A stretch of DNA of 64,000 bases, taken from NCBI GenBank assembly GCA_006438735.1, contig RCZF01000004.1:130449-194448 (forward strand). The letters run 5' to 3'. A program made the translations under genes and the position numbers. Position 1 is the stretch's first letter; each line of letters starts with the position of its first letter. This DNA comes from Sphingomonas koreensis. GTDB taxonomy: Bacteria > Pseudomonadota > Alphaproteobacteria > Sphingomonadales > Sphingomonadaceae. Shown one piece after another: positions 44,383 through 53,144 of this stretch. Below the pieces are notes generated by a model. The model was not told the origin of the DNA and ran no database searches. It saw only the letters and a program-made list of their open reading frames with translations.

Positions 44383-46761
44383 CTACGCATGCTCCGCCTG
44401 CTGCGGCGCCGCGGCGCGCAGCCTTTGTATCTCGTTCCAGATTTTCACCGGCGTCGCCGGCATGTCGATTGCCGCCACGCCGAGCGGCGCGAGCGCATCC
44501 TCGACCGCGCTCATGATCACCGCCGGCGCCGGCGTCGTGCCGCCCTCGCCGCCCGCCTTGATGCCGAACGGATTGGTCGGCGACAGCACTTCGGCGATTT
44601 CGCAATTGAACGACGGCATATTGTCCGATCGCGGCATGCCGTAATCGGTGAACGAGCCGGACAGCGGCTGGCCGCTATCGGGATCGATCGTAATCGCTTC
44701 CCACAAGGCCTGGCCCACCCCTTGCGCGATGCCGCCGTGCGTTTGGCCGTGGACGATCATCGGGTTGATGCAGCGGCCGACATCATCGACCGTGGCATAG
44801 CGGACGATCTCCAGCCCGCCGGTTTCGGGATCGATCTCGATCTCACACAGGCACGCGCCGTTGGGGAAGACCGGCTGGTGCATTTCATTGTCGCGCCGCA
44901 CGCGGAGGCCTTCCGGGGCCTGGTCGATCGCCAGCGCGGCGAGCTCGGCCCAACTCAACGTGCGGTTGGTGCCGGGCGCACCGAACACGCCGTCGTCGAA
45001 GCTGACCGCGTCGGCGTCGACGCCGAGCACCGGGGCCGCCAGCGTGCGCGCCTTGGCGACCAGATCCTGAGCCGCCAGCGCCATCACCGTGCTGGCGTGA
45101 CGCATCGATCGCCCCGAATGCGTGCCGCCGCCAGCGCTGACCACATCGGTGTCGCCCAGCGTGATCGTCACGTCGTCGAAGCCGACGCCGAGCAGATCAG
45201 CCATCACCTGCGCAAAGCTCGTCTCATGGCCCTGGCCGGCCGGCTGCGTGCCGATCACCACTTCGATCCGGCCATCGGTTTCGACGATCACATCGGCGCG
45301 CTCGCGCGGCGTGCCGATCGAGGACTCGACGTAATTGGCGAACCCGACACCATACAGCATGCCGCGTGCGCGGGCGTCGGCCTGGCGCTGCGCCGCGCCG
45401 GGCCAATCGGCGTTGTCGAGCAGCCGATCCATGTTCCGCTCATAAGCGCCGCTGTCATACAGCGAGCCGACCGCGTTGAGATACGGCATCTGATCGGGCT
45501 GGACGAGGTTCTTGCGGCGCAGTTCGAGTCGGTCATAGCCAAGCTCGCGCGCGGCCTTGTCGATCAATCGCTCGATCGCGAAGGTCACTTCGGGGCGACC
45601 CGAGCTGCGATAGGCCTGGGTCGGCATGGTATTGGAAAAGGTCGCGCGCGAGCGCAGCGTGGCAACGGGGATGTCATAGGAGCCGGTGATCAGCCCCGAT
45701 CCCTTGCTCAGCGGCGAGAGCGACACGCAACGCGCGCCGACGTTGCTGAGGTTCGAAGCGCGCATCGCCAGGAACTTGCCGTCGGCATCGAGCGCGAGCG
45801 AAACTTCGGAAACGAGATCGCGCCCCTGATAATCGGTGAGGAACGATTCGCTGCGCTCGGCGCGGAACTTGACCGGGCGGCCGAGCTTGCGCGACGCCCA
45901 CATCACCAGCCCGAACTCGACGAACGCGCGGTTGCGCGTGCCGAAATTGCCGCCGACATCGATCGAGATGACGCGAACCCGCGCCGGATCGACGCCGATC
46001 ACCTTGGCGAGCTCATGCTTTTGGCGCACCGCGCCGCCGCTGCCGGCGTGCAGCGTATAGCGTTCGGTGTCGGGATCGTACCAGCCGAGCGCGGCGCGCG
46101 GCTCGAGCGGCACGCCGGTGACGCGGCCGATTACCGCCGTCATGCTCACCACATCGTGCGCCGCGGCGAATGCGGCTTCGACCGCATCGGCGTCGCCGAA
46201 GCTGCTATCGACAAGGATATTGTCGGGCAGCGCGTCCCACAGGCGGGCCGCGCCGGGTTCGGCGGCAGCGCGCGTGTCGGCGACCCAATCGAGCGGCTGC
46301 CAATCGACCATCACTGCCTCGGCGGCGGTGTACGCAAGGTTGCGGCTCTCGGCGACGACCATCGCCACCGCTTCGCCGACATAACGCGCACGGTCGGTCG
46401 GCAGCAGATAATGCTCGCCGATATAGACCTCGCCGCCACCACGCCCGGTGAGCTTCACGTCGAAATCGGTCGACGGCACGGGATTGTGCGGAATCTCGCC
46501 GAGCCCGTCGGCCAGCGCGTCGGTGCCGGTGAAGACACCCAGCACACCGGGCATGTCCAACGCCGCCGAGCCATCGATCGCGCCGATCGCGGCGTGCGGA
46601 TAGGGCGATCGCACCATCGCCGCCCACAATTGGCCGGGCATAGCGAAATCATCGGTAAACTGGCCGCGGCCGGTGATCAGCCGCTCGTCTTCCTTGCGAC
46701 GCATCGGCTGACCCACCGAGCGCAGCGACTTGACGACATCGACGCCCCAATCGGTCTTCAT
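44383..46761 (-). CDS. Xanthine dehydrogenase-family molybdopterin-binding subunit
   Basis: 792-residue catalytic subunit of a cytosolic molybdenum hydroxylase. N-terminal RRKEDERLITGRGQFTDDF, molybdopterin contacts including GRVTGVPLEPRAALGWYD and SIDVGGNFGTRNRAFVEFG, and the catalytic Glu in KAGGEGGTTPAPAVI. The active-site loop reads AYRSSGRPEVTFAIERLID, not the AYxCSFR loop of aerobic CO dehydrogenase, so this is a hydroxylase of an organic substrate. ATG 46761 gives MKTDWGVDVVKSLRSVGQPM; the longer frame overlaps the binding-protein gene. The 4-bp overlap with that gene suggests co-translation. Confidence 0.93.
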   Translation of the reverse strand: MKTDWGVDVVKSLRSVGQPMRRKEDERLITGRGQFTDDFAMPGQLWAAMVRSPYPHAAIGAIDGSAALDMPGVLGVFTGTDALADGLGEIPHNPVPSTDFDVKLTGRGGGEVYIGEHYLLPTDRARYVGEAVAMVVAESRNLAYTAAEAVMVDWQPLDWVADTRAAAEPGAARLWDALPDNILVDSSFGDADAVEAAFAAAHDVVSMTAVIGRVTGVPLEPRAALGWYDPDTERYTLHAGSGGAVRQKHELAKVIGVDPARVRVISIDVGGNFGTRNRAFVEFGLVMWASRKLGRPVKFRAERSESFLTDYQGRDLVSEVSLALDADGKFLAMRASNLSNVGARCVSLSPLSKGSGLITGSYDIPVATLRSRATFSNTMPTQAYRSSGRPEVTFAIERLIDKAARELGYDRLELRRKNLVQPDQMPYLNAVGSLYDSGAYERNMDRLLDNADWPGAAQRQADARARGMLYGVGFANYVESSIGTPRERADVIVETDGRIEVVIGTQPAGQGHETSFAQVMADLLGVGFDDVTITLGDTDVVSAGGGTHSGRSMRHASTVMALAAQDLVAKARTLAAPVLGVDADAVSFDDGVFGAPGTNRTLSWAELAALAIDQAPEGLRVRRDNEMHQPVFPNGACLCEIEIDPETGGLEIVRYATVDDVGRCINPMIVHGQTHGGIAQGVGQALWEAITIDPDSGQPLSGSFTDYGMPRSDNMPSFNCEIAEVLSPTNPFGIKAGGEGGTTPAPAVIMSAVEDALAPLGVAAIDMPATPVKIWNEIQRLRAAAPQQAEHA

Positions 46762-47690
46762 CGCGCTCGCGCCTCGCGCACCCGGTCCCACCACGACAGA
46801 TCGATATGGCGATCCGCATCGGTCATCGGCGCGCCGCCCGGGCCATATTTGGCGCGCAGATCGAGCACTTGCCTCGCCCCGTCGCGCAGGATCGCGCCAT
46901 CGGGCGTCAGCCCAGATCGCGGCGAGAGCAGGCTCGCCATCACCGCCGCCATCGCCTGCGGCTGCACCGCAGGCATGCGCTGCGCCAGCAACGCCGCAGC
47001 AGCATCGCGATTGGCGGGATCGAGCACCCAATCGAGGCCGCGGGAATACGCACCGAGAAAGGCTTCGAGCGCCGCGCCGTGCTCAGCCGCCCAGTCGCGC
47101 CGCACAGCGATCACGCCGCCCTGATAAGCCGGATAGAAATCGCTGCTCTTGAGCAAAGTCGGGAAGCCGGTCGCGCGAGCGATGCTGGTGAACGGCTCGA
47201 TCGCGATCGTGCCGGCCTGCGCGCCTTCCTTGACGCTGCGCCAGCGCTCCGGCGTCGCGCCCACCGAAGAGATTTCATAGTCGCCCTCGCCGAGGCCGTG
47301 CGCGGCCAGCATGTCATAGAGCACGAAGGCAAAGCCGGTCCCGACCGCATCGAGCGCCAGGCTCTTGCCGCGCAGATCATCGACGGTGGCGACGTCGGGC
47401 GAGACGACCAGGCTCAGCTCGATCTGCGTGGCGCCCATGACGGCGCGGAACTCGGACGCACCGTCGATCGCGGCGGCGCCCTGCCCGGAGTTATAGGCGA
47501 CGACATTGTCGAACGCGGTGAAGGCGATGTCGAACGCGCCAGCGGCGAAATGCTCGAACTGATAGGTCGAACTCGGCGTCGTCTCGAACCGCAGCTCGAT
47601 CCCGGCATCGGCGAAAAAGCCGTGCGCCTGCGCGGCGAATACCGGCAGATTGGGCGCGCCGGGGAAGGCGATGACCGATAGCGGCGTCAC
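46758..47690 (-). CDS. NMT1/SsuA-like substrate-binding-fold protein without signal peptide
   Basis: 310-residue type 2 periplasmic-binding-fold protein of the NMT1/THI5-like group (FAAQAHGFFADAGIELRFET, FAAGAFDIAFTAFDNVVAYN, DDLRGKSLALDAVGTGFAFV, PAYQGGVIAVRRDWAAEHG). The N-terminus is MTPLSVIAFPGAPNLPVFAA, the first beta-strand itself, so no export signal is present. No ABC ATPase or permease gene lies nearby. It is overlapped by 4 bp on each side (hydrolase gene upstream, Mo subunit gene downstream). It may act as a cytosolic binding protein or an enzyme (as THI5 does), or an upstream start may have been missed. Function open. Confidence 0.75.
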   Translation of the reverse strand: MTPLSVIAFPGAPNLPVFAAQAHGFFADAGIELRFETTPSSTYQFEHFAAGAFDIAFTAFDNVVAYNSGQGAAAIDGASEFRAVMGATQIELSLVVSPDVATVDDLRGKSLALDAVGTGFAFVLYDMLAAHGLGEGDYEISSVGATPERWRSVKEGAQAGTIAIEPFTSIARATGFPTLLKSSDFYPAYQGGVIAVRRDWAAEHGAALEAFLGAYSRGLDWVLDPANRDAAAALLAQRMPAVQPQAMAAVMASLLSPRSGLTPDGAILRDGARQVLDLRAKYGPGGAPMTDADRHIDLSWWDRVREARAR

Positions 47691-48490
47691 GCGGCGTCCT
47701 CCGCCAGGCTGCGCAGCATCGCCGCGACGTTATCGGGCCGCTCGAGCGGGGTGAGATGCGCCGCCCCTTCGATTACGGCCATCGTCGCGCCGGGAATCGC
47801 GTCGCGCAGCGCCTCCGCCATCGCGATCGGCGTCGCATAATCCTCCGAACCGACCAGGATACGGGTCGGCATCGCAAAATCGCGAAGCGCGGCGCGCCGA
47901 TCGAAATGGCCGAGCATCCGGCAGGTCGCGGCGTAGCTCGCCAGATCGTTGGCGAGGAAAATCTCTACCGATCGCGCCTCGATCACGGGGTTGGCGGCGG
48001 CAAAGCCTTGCGAGAACCAGCGGCTCTTCTGAAAATCGACCAACGCCTCCAGCCCGCCGGACAGCGCCTTTTGCGCGCGCTCTTCCCATTTTTCGGGCGC
48101 CGATGGGCCGTACCATGCGGTGGTATCGACCAATCCCAGCGCGCGCGTGCGATCGGGATGGCGCGCGGCAAACGCGATCGCGACGCAGCCGCCCATCGAC
48201 GCCCCGGCGATCACCGCATCGCGCCAGCCGACCGCATCGAGCAGATCGGCGAGATCGTCGGCGAATTGTGCGCCGGTGAAGGGCGCGCCGATGCGCGACG
48301 ACGCGCCGTGGCCGCGGCAATCATAGAGCAGTACGTCGCCAAGATCGGACAGACGCTCGGCGACCCGCTCCCAGAAATGGCGGTCCATCGCCAGCGAATG
48401 GACCAACGCAAAACGTGCGCCGCCATTTCCTGGGATCAGGCGATAGGCAAGTTCCGCGCCGTCGCGCAGCGTGGCTTGGCTCACGGTCAT
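47687..48490 (-). CDS. Alpha/beta hydrolase (PcaD-like)
   Basis: 267-residue alpha/beta hydrolase resembling 3-oxoadipate enol-lactonase. Oxyanion strand FALVHSLAMDRHFWE, nucleophile elbow VIAGASMGGCVAIAFA (Ser), acid in TRILVGSEDYATP and His in IEGAAHLTPLERPDNVA. It could open a lactone or cut a C-C or ester bond in the product of the cluster's ring chemistry. ATG 48490 overlaps the permease stop by 4 bp; the longer frame is antisense-like noise within the permease gene. Confidence 0.85.
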   Translation of the reverse strand: MTVSQATLRDGAELAYRLIPGNGGARFALVHSLAMDRHFWERVAERLSDLGDVLLYDCRGHGASSRIGAPFTGAQFADDLADLLDAVGWRDAVIAGASMGGCVAIAFAARHPDRTRALGLVDTTAWYGPSAPEKWEERAQKALSGGLEALVDFQKSRWFSQGFAAANPVIEARSVEIFLANDLASYAATCRMLGHFDRRAALRDFAMPTRILVGSEDYATPIAMAEALRDAIPGATMAVIEGAAHLTPLERPDNVAAMLRSLAEDAA

Positions 48491-49920
48491 TCGGCGGCCT
48501 CCGCAATGGTGGGTTGAGGATCGGCGGCGACGGCCGGCTCGGGCCTCGCTCGGCCGGGTAGGATTGCGCCCATGATCAGCATCGCCGCCACGCCGACGAC
48601 GATCGGCTGGCGCAGCAACAGGCTGGCGATCAGCGGCAATTGCGCGAGCAGATCGTCTTCGAGGAACAAGGTGCCGAAGCCGAGCATCAGCGCAAAGCCG
48701 GTGATCGCCAGCTGGCGGTCGTTCCAATCGACCGCCGCGAGCATCTCGACGCCGTGGACGAAGACGATGCCAAACAGCACCGTCGCGGCGGCGGCAAGCA
48801 CCGGCACCGGCAGCAGCACGAACAGATAATCGACCTTGGTGAGGAAGCCCATCAGCACTAGGATCGCGCCGGTCGCCAGCGACACATAGCGCGAGGCGAC
48901 GCGCGTCGATCGCAGCATCGCGACATTGGCCGGATAGGGCAGGTTGCTGAACGCGCCGAACAGCGTGCCGATCGCCGATCCGAGCATCATCGCGAAAACG
49001 CCGTTCGACACCCGCCGCGTGGTAAGCGGCTCGCCCGCCCAGCCGCCGACCACGCCCATCAGCGTCATCGTCTGCAGATTGATCGCGATCAGTACGAAGA
49101 AGAACACGATGCTGTATTCGAGATTGACCGAGACGCCGAACGGGAAAAGCCGCGGCTCGATCAGCCACGGCGACCGCGCCACCGCGCCGAAATCGATCGG
49201 CGAAAACAGCTCGAATACCGCCGCGCCCGCCGCCAGCGCGACCAGCAGCGACAGCCGACGCAGCGCCTTGATGCCCGAGAGCATCAGCACCATCAGCACC
49301 ACCGCGGTGACGAAGCCCGCGCCGAGATTGATCAGCGGAAAGGTCGGATCGGTTACCTTGCCGATCCAATGCGGGAAAGCGAGATCGGCGATCTGGAGCA
49401 TCACCAGCATGACGATCACGCCGGCGATCGCCGGATCGCGCACCGCCGCGGCGAGGATCGAAACCGGCGCGCGGCCGCGGATCGGAATGCACAAAACACA
49501 CCAGGCGAGCGACGCCACGCCGAGCGAGCCGAACGCGACGCCGAGCCCGCCGCCCGGCATATGGCCGAAGCTCAACAGCGCCACGAAAATACCGGCATAG
49601 GGCCCGGCGACGAGCGGCATCCGCCCGAACAGTCCGGCGATCAGCATCGTGGTGATGCCACAGCCGATGAAGGTCGCGCCGTAAAGATAAGCGACGGTTT
49701 CCGCCGGGAGATCGAACGAACGCCCCATGATGCCGGGAAAGACGAACACCCCGGTCATCACGAAAACGTTCTGGAAGCCCATCAGCACCGCGTCGCGCAG
49801 CGGCACCCGGCCGTTGACCGGCACGTCGAACGTCACGCTCATGCCCCGTGCGCTCATGCGGCGCAGCCCGGCCGTTTCGTCAAAGCCGGCGCGCCGAACG
49901 GCGGGAGGATCGAGCGACAC
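48487..49920 (-). CDS. NCS2-type nucleobase/xanthine permease family transporter
   Basis: 477-residue inner-membrane symporter of the nucleobase-cation symporter-2 family with about 12-14 helices. Conserved regions include LMGFQNVFVMTGVFVFPGIM, the early TM3-type stretch AYLYGATFIGCGITTMLIAG and MGVVGGWAGEPLTTRRVSNG near TM8-TM9. Characterised members carry uracil, xanthine, urate or ascorbate, so here a planar heterocycle or similar acid is plausible. Starts at 49920, 49857 (MSARGMSVTF) and 49842 are all possible. It begins the downstream transcription unit; a promoter-like sequence lies at 49981-50007. Confidence 0.85.
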   Translation of the reverse strand: MSLDPPAVRRAGFDETAGLRRMSARGMSVTFDVPVNGRVPLRDAVLMGFQNVFVMTGVFVFPGIMGRSFDLPAETVAYLYGATFIGCGITTMLIAGLFGRMPLVAGPYAGIFVALLSFGHMPGGGLGVAFGSLGVASLAWCVLCIPIRGRAPVSILAAAVRDPAIAGVIVMLVMLQIADLAFPHWIGKVTDPTFPLINLGAGFVTAVVLMVLMLSGIKALRRLSLLVALAAGAAVFELFSPIDFGAVARSPWLIEPRLFPFGVSVNLEYSIVFFFVLIAINLQTMTLMGVVGGWAGEPLTTRRVSNGVFAMMLGSAIGTLFGAFSNLPYPANVAMLRSTRVASRYVSLATGAILVLMGFLTKVDYLFVLLPVPVLAAAATVLFGIVFVHGVEMLAAVDWNDRQLAITGFALMLGFGTLFLEDDLLAQLPLIASLLLRQPIVVGVAAMLIMGAILPGRARPEPAVAADPQPTIAEAAE

Positions 49921-49980
49921 CGCTTTCCCTGCAAACCCATGTCACTCCCCTGCATCAACCGATGATTGTTCTATCGTCTT

Positions 49981-50007
49981 ACTGTATGACAAGAATTGTG
50001 CTGTCAA
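49981..50007 (-). promoter_or_regulatory. Promoter-like sequence upstream of the NCS2 permease gene
   Basis: On the minus strand TTGACA (50007-50002) is followed after 15 bp by TACAGT (49986-49981), and a TGTATGAC box (49983-49990) overlaps the -10 element. The 15-bp spacing is shorter than ideal but the same as in front of the TonB receptor gene. The 115-bp gap 49921-50035 otherwise holds no gene. Confidence 0.45.
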
Positions 50008-50035
50008 TCACCAGCCCCACCGATTTGGCGCCGGT

Positions 50036-50398
50036 TTAGCGCGCGGCTGCCGCACCGCCGGCGTTCTGATCGAGAATGAAGCGGGTCAGCGCGGCATATT
50101 GCTGAGCTGACAGCGATCCCGGCGCGGACAGCGGCATCGTGCGGCTGATCGTCTTGTCGAGCACCGCGAACGGCTGCCCGGCGATCGCGGCGCTCTTCAG
50201 TGCCGGCCCCACCCCGCCTTCGAGATGCGCGCCGTGACAGGCGGCGCAATTGGCGCGGTATAAGGCCAGCGGCGACGCGGCGGGTGACGCGGCAAGCGCG
50301 GGCACGACCGCGGTGAGGACGGCAACCGCCGCCGCGGCGAGCATCGCGAGGCGCATGGCCAACGACAGGCGAACTCTGGGGGAGAACATCGTTACCAT
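50036..50398 (-). CDS. Small c-type cytochrome
   Basis: 120-residue exported monoheme cytochrome c. A signal peptide (LAMLAAAAVAVLTAVVPALA) is followed by ALYRANCAACHGAHLEGGVG with the CxxCH heme site; a Met ligand is likely in TISRTMPLSAPGS. The start at 50398 (MVTMFSPRV) follows the diheme gene's stop by one base; ATG 50389 is an alternative. Together with the diheme cytochrome it would carry electrons from a periplasmic oxidation towards an oxidase. Confidence 0.85.
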   Translation of the reverse strand: MVTMFSPRVRLSLAMRLAMLAAAAVAVLTAVVPALAASPAASPLALYRANCAACHGAHLEGGVGPALKSAAIAGQPFAVLDKTISRTMPLSAPGSLSAQQYAALTRFILDQNAGGAAAAR

Positions 50399-50399
50399 C

Positions 50400-51092
50400 T
50401 CACTGTTGTGCGCGGACGTAGCGCGCGACCAGCCGCACCTGCGCTTCGCTGATCGGTTGCGGCGACAGTTTGGGCATTCCCGGCGGCGGCGAGATGATGA
50501 ATTGTACGGTCTGCTCGAGCGTGCGCTTGCCGGCCTCGCCGTGGAGATCGGGCCCGATCACGCCCTGCAAATGATCGCCGTGGCACGCCGCGCAATTGGC
50601 CTGGAACAACGCGCCGCCCTGGGCAATGTCGGGATCGGCGGTGGCCGGTGCCGCGGCCGGCCGTGCCGCTTGCTGCGGGGGCGCAACGCCGCGGACGTAA
50701 CCGGCCAGCAGCGGAATATCGGCCGCCGCCCGCCCGCCGCCGAGGCTGTGGATATAGGCGAGCAGCGGCGGGAACGACGCGTCGGGCAGGATCGCCGCGC
50801 CGAACGCGGGCATCACCCGGCGCGGCGCGCGGACATAGGCCTTGACTGCCTCGTCGCTAAGCGAGAGCCCGGCCAACGCCGGGCCGGCATTGCCGCCCTG
50901 CCCGGCATAGCCATGGCATTGATAACAGCCAACGGCGGCAAAGATGCGCTTTCCCGCGGCAATCTCCGAGCGCGAGGCAGCCGCGTGCGGGGGCGTCGCA
51001 TCGGCGCGCGCCGGGCCGCCGTGCGCGACCACCACCGACGCGCCGAACATTGCGGCGCTGGCGACGAACAGCAAGGGTTTGACGGTCATCAT
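50400..51092 (-). CDS. Diheme c-type cytochrome
   Basis: 230-residue exported cytochrome with two heme motifs: VGCYQCHGYAGQGGNAGPAL (first half) and QANCAACHGDHLQGVIGPDL (second half). Candidate Met ligands are in PRRVMPAFG and PPPGMPKLSP. The signal peptide is FVASAAMFGASVVVAHGGPA. Starts at 51092 and 51089 are equivalent. It lies one base after the ThDP enzyme stop, so the three genes are tightly coupled. Such paired cytochromes usually serve a periplasmic dehydrogenase. Confidence 0.9.
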   Translation of the reverse strand: MMTVKPLLFVASAAMFGASVVVAHGGPARADATPPHAAASRSEIAAGKRIFAAVGCYQCHGYAGQGGNAGPALAGLSLSDEAVKAYVRAPRRVMPAFGAAILPDASFPPLLAYIHSLGGGRAAADIPLLAGYVRGVAPPQQAARPAAAPATADPDIAQGGALFQANCAACHGDHLQGVIGPDLHGEAGKRTLEQTVQFIISPPPGMPKLSPQPISEAQVRLVARYVRAQQ

Positions 51093-51093
51093 G

Positions 51094-53037
51094 CTACCTT
51101 GGCTGGGTGTGGACATCGAGCAGCGCGGGCTTGCCGCTGCGGACGACGGCGAGCGCGCGATCGAGCGCGGCGCCGAGCCTGGCGGGATCGTCGATCGGGC
51201 CTTCGCCCCACACCCCCATGCTTTTCGCCAACGCTGCGAAATCGACCGGCGGATCGGTGATGACGGTGCCGACATTCCATGTGTCGGCGCCGCGGTTGCG
51301 GCGTGCCGACATCCGCCGGATGTGCATGGTTTCCTGATGCCAGGCGCGATTGTTGTGCATGATCATCAGCAACGGGATGCTGTGGTGCGCCGCGGTCCAT
51401 AGTCCGCCGGGGAGCATCATCACGTCGCCGTCGCCCAGCACCGCGACCGCGAGCCGCCCGGCGTCGCGATGCGCCAGCGCCGCGCCGAGCGCCGCCGGCA
51501 AGCCGTAGCCAAGCCCGTAGCCGCCCTCGCCGCCGATATATTGATGGTGCTCGGTAATGTCCCATAACCGCTGCGGCCAGCTGCTGAGGAATTTGGTTTC
51601 GGAAACCAGCCCCCAATCGCTTGCCTTGATGCGGTCCCACAGCTCCATCGACAGACGCGCCGTGCTGATCGGCGAGGCGTCCCAGCCGATCGCCGCTTGC
51701 TGCGCGTCGGCCGCGCGCATCTGCGCGAACGCGGCCGTCATATCGGCCTTGCGGGCGGCGATCGCGCCGCGCCGATCGGCGGTCAGCTTGCGCTCGATCG
51801 CCTCGATCAGCTGCGGCAGCGCGGTTTCCCCGTCGGCGTCAAGCGTCAGGTCGCAGGCGTAATAACGCTGCGAATCCTGCACATTGGCGTGGATGAAGCC
51901 ATGGTTTGCGCTGATCCCGATGACCTTGGCGTCGTCCTTGGCGAGCCGGATCGCCTTGCGCTCGATCTTGTCGGGCACGGTGTTGACCAGCCCCCAGATG
52001 TCGGTCAGCTCGAGCCCGAGAATGACGTCGGCGCCGCGCACCAGTTCGCCCTGCCGGCTGGTGTGATTGAGATAGTGATTGGTCGGCATGTTCATCCGCC
52101 CCGACAGATCGATCACCGGGGCATTGAGCAGTTCGGCCAGACGAACCAGCAACGCGACGCCGGCGGGCGTGCGCGCGGCGCGATCGGCGGCGATCAGCGG
52201 CCGTTCGGCGGCGATCAGCATCGCCGCGGCCTGATCGATCGCCGCCGGGCTGCCTGCCGGCGGCGCAACGACGCCCAGCCGTGGCACCTTGACGGCGGGA
52301 TCGGCGGGTCGCTCCTGCAATTCGCTGTCGATCACGATCAGCACCGGCTCATAGGGCGGCGTCAGCGCGAGCTGCATCGCGCGCATGCACGATTCGCCGA
52401 AATGCGTGAGGCTGATCGGCGTGTCGTCCCATTTGGTGTAGTCGCGCACGAACGCGGCGAGATCCTCGGCCGTGTGCATCCATTCCACGCCCGGGCGGCG
52501 CTTGGTCTCGTCGAGCGTATTGGCGGCGAGGATCAGCATCGGCACGCGGTCGCACCACGCGTTGTAGATCGCCATCGAGGCATGCTGGAGCCCGACCGTG
52601 CTGTGCACCGCGATCGCCATCGGCGTGCCGCTCGCCTTGGCATAGCCATGCGCCATCGCGGCGGAGACTTCCTCATGCACGCAGACGATCAGTTGCGGCG
52701 ATTTATCGCCGGCATAATTGATGATCGATTCGTGCAGACCGCGAAACGACGAGCCGACCATCGCCGCGACATAGTTGATGTTCGCCGCGCGCAGCACGTC
52801 GATCATGTAATCCGAGCCGGGACGCTCGATGAAGGTTTCGCCGGCACCCATATCACTGCCGGCCATCGGCCCGGCTTCGGCTTGCGCAGCAGTCGCGCTC
52901 GGGCCCGCCGGGGGCGCTGCCTTGGCAGGCGCAGGCGAATTGCTCTGGCCGAACGCCGGCGCCGCGACGGCGGCCGCGCCGACCGCGAACGATCCCTTGA
53001 GGAACTTTCGGCGTGCCGCCTCGCGGGGTTCGTCCAA
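51094..53037 (-). CDS. Thiamine-diphosphate-dependent enzyme with Tat signal
   Basis: 647-residue ThDP enzyme of the acetolactate synthase / benzoylformate decarboxylase fold. The N-terminus has a twin-arginine signal ARRKFLKGSFAVGAAAVAAP (residues 8-27) ending near AFGQ, then a Pro/Ala linker to ~65. The PYR domain has the catalytic Glu122 in CVHEEVSAAMAHGYAKASG. A central domain follows (DVILGLELTDIWGLVNTV), and the PP domain has the ThDP-Mg motif GDGDVMMLPGGLW...HNN. Tat export implies the folded enzyme, with cofactor loaded, works in the periplasm. The following cytochrome c genes suggest an oxidative reaction on a 2-oxo acid or acyloin; this link is inference. Confidence 0.85.
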   Translation of the reverse strand: MDEPREAARRKFLKGSFAVGAAAVAAPAFGQSNSPAPAKAAPPAGPSATAAQAEAGPMAGSDMGAGETFIERPGSDYMIDVLRAANINYVAAMVGSSFRGLHESIINYAGDKSPQLIVCVHEEVSAAMAHGYAKASGTPMAIAVHSTVGLQHASMAIYNAWCDRVPMLILAANTLDETKRRPGVEWMHTAEDLAAFVRDYTKWDDTPISLTHFGESCMRAMQLALTPPYEPVLIVIDSELQERPADPAVKVPRLGVVAPPAGSPAAIDQAAAMLIAAERPLIAADRAARTPAGVALLVRLAELLNAPVIDLSGRMNMPTNHYLNHTSRQGELVRGADVILGLELTDIWGLVNTVPDKIERKAIRLAKDDAKVIGISANHGFIHANVQDSQRYYACDLTLDADGETALPQLIEAIERKLTADRRGAIAARKADMTAAFAQMRAADAQQAAIGWDASPISTARLSMELWDRIKASDWGLVSETKFLSSWPQRLWDITEHHQYIGGEGGYGLGYGLPAALGAALAHRDAGRLAVAVLGDGDVMMLPGGLWTAAHHSIPLLMIMHNNRAWHQETMHIRRMSARRNRGADTWNVGTVITDPPVDFAALAKSMGVWGEGPIDDPARLGAALDRALAVVRSGKPALLDVHTQPR

Positions 53038-53144
53038 CGCTCTTCTCCCGGTCTTCGTCGTCGCCGTGATGGCGTATTCGTTCTTGATCGGCGCCCGGCC
53101 CGCGCACCAGCGGAAATGCGCGAACCGGGCCCCGACGGTTCAGC

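Noticed and set aside
39457..46761. Aerobic carbon monoxide dehydrogenase operon
   Set aside because: The CoxG-like and three-subunit layout suggested it, but the large subunit lacks the AYxCSFR cysteine loop and no coxD/E/F genes are present.
43108..47124. A 1338-codon plus-strand open frame
   Set aside because: It is antisense to four well-supported genes (FAD, 2Fe-2S and Mo subunits, binding protein). Its His/Arg/Asp-rich composition is the usual shadow in GC-rich DNA.
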